This document shows, in pieces, positions 7,640 to 15,490 of a stretch of 64,000 bases of DNA. The stretch comes from Pseudomarimonas sp964350895 (GTDB lineage Bacteria; Pseudomonadota; Gammaproteobacteria; Xanthomonadales; Xanthomonadaceae). The translations under genes were made by a program, and so were the position numbers. Below the pieces are notes generated by a model that saw nothing but the letters and a program-made list of their open reading frames with translations, did no database searches and had not been told where the DNA came from. The first letter of the stretch is position 1; each line of letters starts with the position of its first letter. The stretch is from assembly GCA_964350895.1 (NCBI GenBank), contig CAYGMG010000004.1, forward strand, positions 3,327 through 67,326, given 5' to 3'.

Positions 7640-10108
7640 ATGTCACGATGCCGATTCGTCCTGCCCTGCGCCATCGCAGCGCTCGCCCTGCTGGCCGCCG
7701 GCGCGTCTTCGGCGCAGTGGGTCAACCACTACGCCAAGTTGTCCGACTTCGGGCATCACGTTTATCTGGAGCAGCACGAGCTGCCGCTGCTGGCGCATGG
7801 TCCGCTGGATCCGGCGCCGGCCCCGGACGGGCGCCGGCTGGCAATGGCCGCGCAGGGCTGGCTTTGGCTGCTCGATCTGGACAGCGGCGTCGCCAAGCGG
7901 CTGACTTCGGGCGCCGGGGTCGACAGCCGGCCGCGCTGGTCGGCGGACGGCAAGCGTCTGGCCTTCGTCCGCGATGCCGATGCCGATACCGCCGTCGTGG
8001 TCCTTGATCTGCAAAGCGGCAACGAGACCCTGATCAACACCCCGGCGATCGAGCTGGATCCCGAATTCTCGGTCGATGGCCAGTACCTCTACTACAGCTC
8101 GGGCGCGGGGGGGGTGCTCAGCCTCTGGCGCCGCCATCTTGCCGCCGGCACCTCCGAGCAGATCAGCGACCTGCCTCAGGTCGAGCGCAATGTGCGTCGT
8201 CTCGCCGACGGCAGCGGCATCCTCTACCTGCATGGCGACGGGCCGGCGCGCTCGCTGCGCCTGCGTGACTTCATCGCCGGCAGCGACGTCGCCGTGCGCG
8301 AAAACAGCCTGACCTACCACCTGACCGCCGATGTGCATCCGACCCAGCGCATCGCGGTGTTCAGTTCGCCGACCGACAACGACTACCATCTGTACTCGAT
8401 CGACCTCGACCGACCCGGGCCCGCGCTGCGTCTGACCAGCGGCAAGGGCTATGCGCAGACGCCGGCCTTCAGCGCCGACGGCAGCACGGTGTTCTACGTC
8501 GAGCCGGACGCCGACCAGCAGTTCCAGCTGTGGGCGGTCCCCAGCCTCGGCGGCGCGCCGCGCGAGGTGTCGATCCGGCGCTGGGACTACACGGTCGAGA
8601 CCGGTGAGCTGGTGGTCGAGACCCGCGACGATCAGGGCCGCCCTCTGCCGGCAAGGCTGAGCATCACCGATGCCGCCGGGCATCCGGTGAGCAATCCCGC
8701 CGGACCGACCTATCGTGATCCCGAGACCGGGCGCTACTACTTTTACAGCGCAGGCCAGGTCCGTCTGCAGCTGCCGCCCGCGGAGTACCGGATCCTGGCC
8801 GCGCGCGGGCCGATGATCACAATGGCCCGCGCCACCGGCAAGGTGCGTAGCGGCGAGAGCAGCGCTGCGACCCTGCAGCTGGATACGCTGTGGTCGGCCG
8901 CGAAGGCCGGCTATGTCTCGGTGGATCAGCATGTGCATCTGAATGGCGACGGCCACCATCGCGCCACCCACGAGGACATGCTTGACCTGCTCGCCGGCGA
9001 GGATCTTGATCAGATCAACCCGATGTCCTGGAATCGCTGGGAGCGCGGCATCGACATCCCGCTGATCGGCCAGCGCACCGTGCGCGACGGGCGCACCGTC
9101 GACCAGTCGCAGGAGGTGCGCTCCCACTTCCACGGCCACGTCGGCCTGTCCGGCAATGATCTGGCCTATCGGCCCTGGTTTTTCGGCCCGAACAACCCGC
9201 ACTACGCGGATCCGGATCAAAGCAACGGCGATGTGATCGCGTTTGCCGAGCGTCACGATGCATTTGCCACCTATGTCCACCCGATTGGCAGCGACCAGGA
9301 TCCGTTCGCCGACCTCGCCGCCAACCCGATCCCGCTGGAGCTGGTCTCCGATGGCGTGCTTGCCGAACGCATGGGGCTGGAAATCGTCTGCGCCTGGACC
9401 AGCCCGTTGGGCACCTCGGCGCTGTGGTATCGGCTGCTCAACATCGGTCGGCCGGTTGCCGCGATGTCCGGCACCGATGGCTGGGCCGATTTCCATCGCA
9501 CGCCGGCGATGGGCACGGCGCGGACCTATGTGCGGGTGGCCGAATCGCAGCGCGACTACGATCAGGTCTTGGCCGCGTCGATTGCCGGCAGGAGTTTCGT
9601 CAGCACCGGCCCGGCTCTGGTCTTCGAGCTCGGCGAGGGCGCCGCTCCAGGCGAGGTCGTCGGCGGCGGTGAGCAGGCATGGCGGGCAACGCTCGCCAGC
9701 ACGGTGGCCGTCGACCGTTTCGAGATCCTGGTCAACGGCGCTGTGGTGCACAACGAACGCGGCGTCGAGGCTGGCAAGACCCGCCAGCTCGCCGGCACGC
9801 TTTCCCTGCCCGAAGGCGGCTGGGTCGCCGCACGCGCCTACGCCAGTGAAGTCCTCGATGACCCCTGGCCAAGCATGGCCATGCGCCCCTTCGCGCACAG
9901 CTCACCGATCTGGATCGACAAGATCGGCAGCGTCAATCCAGCCGCGCGCTCGGCCGCCGCTGCCGATCTGCTGCGGGCGCTGGATGCAGCCGAGCAGCGC
10001 TACAAAGCGGCCTATGGCGCCACGTCAATGAGCAGGATGCAGACGCGGTTCGACGCCGCGAGGAAGCAATTGAGGTCGTGGGTCGACGCGTCCGGTGGTG
10101 CCGGTTAG
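7640..10108 (+). CDS. CehA/McbA-like PHP-domain metallohydrolase with N-terminal beta-propeller
   Basis: Exported protein of 822 residues. A signal peptide (1-24, ending ASSAQ) is followed by TolB/WD40-like propeller repeats at about 40-300 (DGRRLAMAAQG, RWSADGKRLAFVRD, FSADGSTVFYVEPD). A small beta domain comes next, then a CehA-type PHP metallohydrolase from about 425. Its metal-ligand motifs are visible: DQHVHL (429-434), HFHGH (496-500), TYVHPIG (about 550) and SGTDGWADF (about 612). The start at 7640 has CAGGAG seven bases upstream and begins the signal peptide. CehA relatives hydrolyse esters, amides or phosphoesters; the substrate here is unknown. It is divergent from the choice-of-anchor I gene across Pho-box-like repeats. 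Confidence 0.85.
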   Translation: MSRCRFVLPCAIAALALLAAGASSAQWVNHYAKLSDFGHHVYLEQHELPLLAHGPLDPAPAPDGRRLAMAAQGWLWLLDLDSGVAKRLTSGAGVDSRPRWSADGKRLAFVRDADADTAVVVLDLQSGNETLINTPAIELDPEFSVDGQYLYYSSGAGGVLSLWRRHLAAGTSEQISDLPQVERNVRRLADGSGILYLHGDGPARSLRLRDFIAGSDVAVRENSLTYHLTADVHPTQRIAVFSSPTDNDYHLYSIDLDRPGPALRLTSGKGYAQTPAFSADGSTVFYVEPDADQQFQLWAVPSLGGAPREVSIRRWDYTVETGELVVETRDDQGRPLPARLSITDAAGHPVSNPAGPTYRDPETGRYYFYSAGQVRLQLPPAEYRILAARGPMITMARATGKVRSGESSAATLQLDTLWSAAKAGYVSVDQHVHLNGDGHHRATHEDMLDLLAGEDLDQINPMSWNRWERGIDIPLIGQRTVRDGRTVDQSQEVRSHFHGHVGLSGNDLAYRPWFFGPNNPHYADPDQSNGDVIAFAERHDAFATYVHPIGSDQDPFADLAANPIPLELVSDGVLAERMGLEIVCAWTSPLGTSALWYRLLNIGRPVAAMSGTDGWADFHRTPAMGTARTYVRVAESQRDYDQVLAASIAGRSFVSTGPALVFELGEGAAPGEVVGGGEQAWRATLASTVAVDRFEILVNGAVVHNERGVEAGKTRQLAGTLSLPEGGWVAARAYASEVLDDPWPSMAMRPFAHSSPIWIDKIGSVNPAARSAAAADLLRALDAAEQRYKAAYGATSMSRMQTRFDAARKQLRSWVDASGGAG

Positions 10109-10138
10109 CGCCAGAATCGGCGGCGCGGGGCGGTGGAT

Positions 10139-10160
10139 CTTGGCAGAAGCGTCTGCCAAG
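10139..10160 (+). terminator. Hairpin 30 bases after the CehA-like gene
   Basis: A perfect nine-base stem, CTTGGCAGA and TCTGCCAAG, with an AGCG tetraloop. No T-run follows, so it may be a Rho-assisted terminator or a 3'-end protector rather than a classic intrinsic terminator. Confidence 0.5.
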
Positions 10161-10189
10161 GGCGCATTGTTGCCGTTGGCGGATCAGGT

Positions 10190-10325
10190 CGGCGAGCTGT
10201 TGTGGGAGCGGATCGTATCCGCGACCGCAGCGCTGCAGGCTTGCCACTGACTGCGGTCAGATCGGAGTTCCGCGGTCGCGGATACGATCCGCTCCCACAA
10301 CAGTCCGCTCCCACAACAGCTCGCC
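10190..10325. repeat. Nested inverted repeat, REP family C
   Basis: Inner arms of about 30 bases (near 10199-10228 and 10272-10302) share GTGGGAGCGGATCGTATCCG and its complement. An outer pair (10190-10213 and 10303-10325) repeats the CGAGCTGTTGTGGGAGCGGA end. The layout again resembles Pseudomonas REPs (GTGGGAGCGG...CCGCGA). It occupies most of the 336-base gap 10109-10444, which otherwise holds only the hairpin at 10139-10160 and no gene. Confidence 0.8.
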
Positions 10326-10444
10326 GGATTGCCCTGCGAACGGCAGCTTCGCGCCCCACGTCGACATTCCCAGAGCTGACCTGGATACGGCGCGCTGGCC
10401 ACCGTCGCCGGCATGCAGGCCGACGGTCGCTCCGGGACAGGACA

Positions 10445-12694
10445 CTAGCCGACGACGCCGATACCGATCGGTGCCAGCAGCATGTTCCATAGCCACATCG
10501 CGGCGCAGGCAGCGACCATGGTCAGGACCACGATGCTGTGGCGGATTTTCCGCAACAAGCCCCAGTTTGCCGTCCAGGCACGCGGCAGGGTGAGCAGGGC
10601 GAGCAGGCTGAGCGCGGCGGCGATCTGCGCGGCCAGCACGGCGTGCGGCAGCATGGGAGTCGGGTACTGCTGCACCACGTCGTTGCCCAGGCGCGAGAAC
10701 TCGGCGCTGACCAGGGCGACCATCACGAAGAACCCGATCCAGCCGAAGCATGCCAGCAGCAGCGTCGCCGCTGGAACCCGTCCGCTGGGCGCGGCCGACG
10801 TGGCGTAGCCGCGGCGGCCGCTCCAGCGCGCCCAGGCGACCAGTGGCACGAGCACGGAAAACAGTCCGCTGGCGGCAAGCAGGGCGATCAGGGTTTTCGG
10901 GTGATTCCACCAGGTCAGTCTGTCGGCGACCCAGTGGCCGCTGCCGGGCACCAGGGTGGTGGCGCGGCCGTTCTCGTCGACCAAGAAGGTGAGTCGCTCA
11001 TCGCCTTCGATGCCGCGGAAGACCAGCTCCGACTCGCGAACGAAGGCGAGCGTGTCGCCGCCCAGCTTGACGCGCATGATGCCCTTGGCGTCGATGCCCA
11101 CATCGATGGTGTCGATGCTGTTGAACAGGTGTTCAAGGGTGCTTTCGTTGCGCCGCAGGTTGGCGTAGCTGCCGGCGAAGCGATCGGCCTGGGCGAACAG
11201 ATCGGGGTCGGGCGCGGGCAGCGGCGCCGGTCGCGCCGCGGCGACGTAGCGCTGGAAGATCATCGCCGGCACCCGGCTTACCATCTTGCGGCCGGTGTTG
11301 CTGTTGGTCGATATGAAGACGCCGAGCCCGGCCTCGGGCAGCACGACCATGGCGCTCATCATGTCCAGCGTGGCGCCGCCGTGGCCGAGCGATTGCAGAT
11401 CGCCGAAACGCGAGGCGAAAAATCCGTGGGCGAAGCCGCTGACCGCATCGGCATTGCGAAAACGTACCTGGCTCATCCGCGCGAAGGTCTCCTCGTCGAG
11501 CACGCGGGCGCCGTCCAGCTGGCCGCGGCCCAGCAGCATGCGCATGTAGCGGCCCATATCGGCCGCCGAGGAGGATGCGCCGCCGACCGCTGATGCGTGC
11601 GCGACGTGCTCGAAGCGGGTGCCGATGAAGCTGCCGGCCTCGCGCTGCTGGCCGGTTGCCCAGTCGTCGATCAGGGTGTCGGCTACGCGCCGCGAATCGC
11701 CTTCGGGAAGCTTCTCGCGAAAGGTGGTGTGCTGCATGCCGAGCGGCTGCAGGATCTGCTGCTCGACCACGTCCTCGAAGGGTGCGCCGCTTTGCACGGC
11801 GATGATATGGCCGAGCAGGCCGACGCTGTAGTTCGAGTAGACCGCGCGCGCGCCGGGCGGACGAACGCGTGCCGGACGATAGCGCTCAAGGTATTCCTCG
11901 GCGGTCGGCACGCTGTCACCGTCGCGCAGGATCAGATGGCCGAGCGAGCTGTCCTCGAAGCCGGCCGTATGGGTCATCAGGTGCCAGACGCGGATCGGAC
12001 CGAGGGCGTCGGGATCAGCGATGTCGAGCGCGTCGGGCAGGTAGTCGTTGATCTCGGCCTCCAGATCCAGCTGGCTGCGCTCGACCAGCTGCATGGCGGC
12101 GATGTAGGCGAAGGTCTTGGATACCGAGCCGATGCGGAACAGGGTGGTCTGCGGGTCGACCGGCAGCTCGGGGTCGAACGATGCGTTGCCATAGCCGCGC
12201 AGCAGCAGCGGACCATCGCGATCAACCACCGCGATGGTGGCGCCGGCCACCTGATCGCTCTGCATCATCGACTTGATCATGCCGTCGACGAAGGCGCTCA
12301 GATCGTCGCGGTCAATGGCTTCAGCGGATGCCGACGGAAGCGCATCCGACCCTGCGGGCAGTTCGGGCTGGGCAGTCGCAGGATCGGTGGCGATACCTGC
12401 ATCGCCGTCCGCTGGTGCCGGAACGGGGTTGCTAGCCGGGGCCGCGGCATCGTCTGCGCTGGTGGGAGCGAGGGCGGCATCCGTCGCGCTGGCTTCGACA
12501 GGCGGGCTGGCGGAAGCGGATGACGGGTCCCCGACTTCGACCGCGGGGTCAAACTCCAGCTGCGGCGCAGGCTCGGCTGCTGGCTGCGCAGCGCTCGCTT
12601 CAGGCGCAGGCTGCGCCGGCGCGGAGTCTTGCGCCCGTACCGCGGACAGCGACAGGCCAGCGATCAGGACGAGCAGGGTGGCGGCAGTGCGCAT
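10445..12694 (-). CDS. Class C beta-lactamase-family serine hydrolase with C-terminal membrane helices
   Basis: Exported, membrane-anchored serine hydrolase (beta-lactamase/esterase fold) of 749 residues. A signal peptide (1-21) precedes a long Ala/Pro/Asp-rich linker (about 22-128) and then the catalytic domain. Its motifs are SVSK (190-193, nucleophile Ser190), YSN (286-288) and HGG (438-440). After a beta-rich stretch, four predicted transmembrane helices occupy about 605-745. This suits a periplasmic hydrolase acting on peptides or esters; a true beta-lactam substrate cannot be assumed. GGAAG lies just before the ATG. The gene follows a two-component pair on the same strand after 125 bases. 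The linker and four-helix tail make it longer than the usual 350-450-residue family members. Confidence 0.85.
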   Translation of the reverse strand: MRTAATLLVLIAGLSLSAVRAQDSAPAQPAPEASAAQPAAEPAPQLEFDPAVEVGDPSSASASPPVEASATDAALAPTSADDAAAPASNPVPAPADGDAGIATDPATAQPELPAGSDALPSASAEAIDRDDLSAFVDGMIKSMMQSDQVAGATIAVVDRDGPLLLRGYGNASFDPELPVDPQTTLFRIGSVSKTFAYIAAMQLVERSQLDLEAEINDYLPDALDIADPDALGPIRVWHLMTHTAGFEDSSLGHLILRDGDSVPTAEEYLERYRPARVRPPGARAVYSNYSVGLLGHIIAVQSGAPFEDVVEQQILQPLGMQHTTFREKLPEGDSRRVADTLIDDWATGQQREAGSFIGTRFEHVAHASAVGGASSSAADMGRYMRMLLGRGQLDGARVLDEETFARMSQVRFRNADAVSGFAHGFFASRFGDLQSLGHGGATLDMMSAMVVLPEAGLGVFISTNSNTGRKMVSRVPAMIFQRYVAAARPAPLPAPDPDLFAQADRFAGSYANLRRNESTLEHLFNSIDTIDVGIDAKGIMRVKLGGDTLAFVRESELVFRGIEGDERLTFLVDENGRATTLVPGSGHWVADRLTWWNHPKTLIALLAASGLFSVLVPLVAWARWSGRRGYATSAAPSGRVPAATLLLACFGWIGFFVMVALVSAEFSRLGNDVVQQYPTPMLPHAVLAAQIAAALSLLALLTLPRAWTANWGLLRKIRHSIVVLTMVAACAAMWLWNMLLAPIGIGVVG

Positions 12695-12819
12695 GGAGCT
12701 TCCTTCTGGCCATCGGGATGCGCCGCGCCGACCGGTTCAGATCGGCGACGACCTCAGCAGTCTACGTTCAAGTCCGCAAAAGCTTTTCCGCTCGGGGCCT
12801 TGACGCGACGATGTGTCGA

Positions 12820-14745
12820 TCAGACAGCGTCCGCCGGCACCGGGAAGCGGAGCAGGGCGCGGGTCCCCTTGGCCGGTACGCTTTCGACGCTGAGGCAGCC
12901 GCCCAATGAACGGCTGCGCTGAGCCAGGCTGGCCATGCCCCTGCCAGGCGCAAGCGCATCGCTGTCGAACCCGATGCCATTATCGGATACCTCGATCTGG
13001 ATCTGGGCGGCGCCATGTTCCGGACCGGCGCCGATAAGCTTGCAGCTCAGACTTATCCGATCAGCCCTGGCGTGCTTGACCACGTTGGTGATCAGTTCCT
13101 GCAGGATGCGCAGCACCTGAAGGCTGTCCTGAGCAGACATCCGCGGCAGATCTGGCATCTGGGTGAAGTCCCATTCCATGCGGATGCCCAGCGCCGTCAG
13201 GCGGCTCGCGAGCCGTTCGCGGAGCCGCGCAAGCGGGTCGTTAAGACACTCACTGTGCACATCGCTGGCGTCAATCAGCAGGCGAAGATCGTCCAGTGCG
13301 GTCTGGATCGGCTCGCGCAGCAGGGCGCCAGACTCTCCGCGGTCGGCAAGTGCCAGGGCTTGCACCAGTTGACCGCCGACACCGTCGTGCATCTCCCGCA
13401 TCAGCCGGTCACGCTCTTCGAAGCGGGCGCGCTCCTTGTCGATCTCTGCAGTTCTTCGCCAGCTGCGCTCCATTTCAGCGGTCTTCTCCGCGACCTTGAT
13501 CGCCAGTTGCCGATTGGTTTGCTCGGCAGTCGCCAGTGCCTGGGCATAGCGACGCAGCAGCATGCCGCCAAACACCAGGAAGACCATCGGTGCGGCAAAG
13601 GGCAGGTAACGCATCGACTGCCAGTTCCCGATCATACGCGCGTCGACCAGCCAGTCGCGGACGCCGATTGCCAGCAGACTGCTGGCAAGGATCAGCAGCC
13701 AGCGGGATTCCCGGTGGTCGGGGCGAGCACGTACGGCTGTCCAGAGCTGGGCCGAGATCACAGCGCCCACGGCAAGCACGCCGGGGACGACCAGGTAGAG
13801 GGCCACTGACTGATAGCCCCCACGCCAGTCGACCGCGCTCACCGACAGCGCCATGGCTGCCGAGAGCGTGCCGAACACCAGCACCGCGCGCTCGATGCGG
13901 CGATGCCGGTTGCCAAGCAGGCGCTGCACGAAGTACAGGCCAAAGATCACAAACCACACCAGGCTCAACAAGACCAGCGGGCGGACCAGCCATGCTGGTA
14001 GCTGCGTGCCGATCATTCCGAGGTCGACCGCCGTATGCAGCGCCCAGCACGCCAGTGCCGCAGCAAACCAGCCGAAGGACGTGTCCTGTCGGCGGACCAG
14101 GAAGATCCCCGCAAGTGCGACGGCCAGCAGGCTTATCACCTGCACGGCAATGCGCGGCCAGGTCTTTTCGATCCGGTTGCGAGTCGCCTTGTAGGCAGCC
14201 ATCTGCGCGGCATCGCCGAGCCAGACTTCGGCCAGGCCAGCGCTGTTGATGCGCGAGCGGACCAGGATCAGCAGCGAGTTCCGGCCCGGTTTGAGCAGGC
14301 TGGGGCTCAGGTTGTAGCGAAGATCATGGCGATACTCGGGCGGCGGGTCGCGCTCAACGCCGGAGTCGGCCAGGAGCGCCCCATTCACCCAGATCTTTGG
14401 CGCAGCATAGGGCCGCTGCAGCATCAGTCCCCACAGGCTCGGTGCAGACGTTGGCAGTTCAAACGCGAATCGGAACCAGACGTGCTGCAGCTCGGAATTC
14501 GGGTTCACCGGAGCGCTGTCGGGCAGGTCGACGCGGTGCCAGTCCTCGGTGGCTGTGGGATCGCTGGAGAACGGTGCCAGGCTGCGCTCCGCGGCGTTCA
14601 GACGAAGAAGCGGTGTCGGGAGTTCGGTGTGGGTTGCGCGATCAAGACCAAGGATCAAGAGCAGGCCGCTCAGCAGTCCGAGCAGCAAGCACAACCAGGC
14701 GCGACGCCGAGCCGCTGCGTGGTCAGGGTCAGTTTTGGGCGGCAT
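12820..14745 (-). CDS. Membrane sensor histidine kinase, NarL/HisKA_3 type
   Basis: Inner-membrane sensor of 641 residues that should autophosphorylate on His453 (REMHDGVGGQ) and pass phosphate to the LuxR-type regulator encoded just upstream. Order: membrane helix 17-34; periplasmic beta-sandwich at about 50-185 with WGLMLQRPYAAPKIWVNG, like a galactose-binding jelly roll; six or seven membrane helices (about 195-400); coiled coil (400-445); dimerisation helix with the H-box; and an HATPase domain with ELITNVVKHA and VSDNGIGFD. Its start overlaps the end of the regulator gene by 17 bases, so the two are translationally coupled. The ligand is unknown. Confidence 0.9.
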   Translation of the reverse strand: MPPKTDPDHAAARRRAWLCLLLGLLSGLLLILGLDRATHTELPTPLLRLNAAERSLAPFSSDPTATEDWHRVDLPDSAPVNPNSELQHVWFRFAFELPTSAPSLWGLMLQRPYAAPKIWVNGALLADSGVERDPPPEYRHDLRYNLSPSLLKPGRNSLLILVRSRINSAGLAEVWLGDAAQMAAYKATRNRIEKTWPRIAVQVISLLAVALAGIFLVRRQDTSFGWFAAALACWALHTAVDLGMIGTQLPAWLVRPLVLLSLVWFVIFGLYFVQRLLGNRHRRIERAVLVFGTLSAAMALSVSAVDWRGGYQSVALYLVVPGVLAVGAVISAQLWTAVRARPDHRESRWLLILASSLLAIGVRDWLVDARMIGNWQSMRYLPFAAPMVFLVFGGMLLRRYAQALATAEQTNRQLAIKVAEKTAEMERSWRRTAEIDKERARFEERDRLMREMHDGVGGQLVQALALADRGESGALLREPIQTALDDLRLLIDASDVHSECLNDPLARLRERLASRLTALGIRMEWDFTQMPDLPRMSAQDSLQVLRILQELITNVVKHARADRISLSCKLIGAGPEHGAAQIQIEVSDNGIGFDSDALAPGRGMASLAQRSRSLGGCLSVESVPAKGTRALLRFPVPADAV

Positions 14746-15388
14746 CGATCAGGCCCATGCGGCCGGCTTCGTAGAGCGCCTCGGCGCGCGAATGGACCTC
14801 GAGCTTCTCGTAGATGCGCCGCGTGTAGGAAGCCACAGTGTTGGCGGTCAGCCCAAGCAGCCTGGCGACCTCGGCATGGTTGTAGCCCTTGGCGGCGAGC
14901 CCCAGCACTTCGATCTCGCGCGCGGTTAGCGGGGATTCGCGAGCGGAGGAAGGATCGGCGGGCTCGCGAACCAGGCGCGTCACAAGAAAACGCGCGATGG
15001 CGGGACTGATTGGCGCTCCTCCTGCAAAGACCTGCTCGATAGCGTCGACCAGCCCGATTGCGGTCTCATCCTTGAGCAGATAGCCACGTGCACCCCGTTC
15101 GAAGGCATGGATCAGTTTCTGCTCATCGCCAAACACGGTCAGCACGAGGGTGGCGGTACGCGGATGGCGCTCCGACAGCTCGGCGATCAGCTCAAGGCCC
15201 GAGCCGTCGGGTAGGCCAAGGTCGACGATCAGCACGTCGGGCATCTGTGAGCGCAGCAGGGCGCGAGCGCTACCCAGGCTGTCGGCCTCGAACAGCAGAT
15301 CGAAATGGGCGACGGCGCGCAACCGCGCGACCAGGGCCGAGCGGGTGGCAGGCTCGTCTTCGACCACGGCAATCTTGATCATGGGCAT
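14729..15388 (-). CDS. LuxR/NarL-family response regulator
   Basis: Cytoplasmic transcription factor of 219 residues. The receiver domain (1-120) has acidic residues at about 10-12 (EDE), phospho-acceptor Asp56 (VDLGLPDGSG) and the conserved Lys in GYLLKDE. A LuxR-type HTH (about 150-210) contains LTAREIEVLGLAAKGYNHAE and TVASYTRRIYEKL. It is cognate to the kinase that overlaps its 3' end. A longer in-frame start at 15445 exists; I prefer the ATG at 15388 (or 15382) because the receiver begins MIKIAVVEDE. No strong ribosome-binding site distinguishes these. Targets are not visible, though secreted-protein genes flank the pair. Confidence 0.9.
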   Translation of the reverse strand: MPMIKIAVVEDEPATRSALVARLRAVAHFDLLFEADSLGSARALLRSQMPDVLIVDLGLPDGSGLELIAELSERHPRTATLVLTVFGDEQKLIHAFERGARGYLLKDETAIGLVDAIEQVFAGGAPISPAIARFLVTRLVREPADPSSARESPLTAREIEVLGLAAKGYNHAEVARLLGLTANTVASYTRRIYEKLEVHSRAEALYEAGRMGLIDAAQN

Positions 15389-15490
15389 GGGAGTCAGTGC
15401 GTCACGCCAGCGGTCGGAAAGGTCACCGGAGCTCAAAGGTAGCACCGGATGCGTGGTCCGCCGTCGCCGGTCGGGCGGCCGAGGGCTGAG

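Noticed and set aside
7643..9898. 751-residue open frame antisense to the CehA-like gene
   Set aside because: No motifs, and the plus-strand gene has a signal peptide, ribosome-binding site and metal-binding motifs.
10445..12694. Calling the serine hydrolase a beta-lactamase resistance gene
   Set aside because: The SxxK, YxN and HGG motifs are shared with peptidases and esterases, and the membrane tail and linker are not found in secreted AmpC enzymes. Resistance is not supported.
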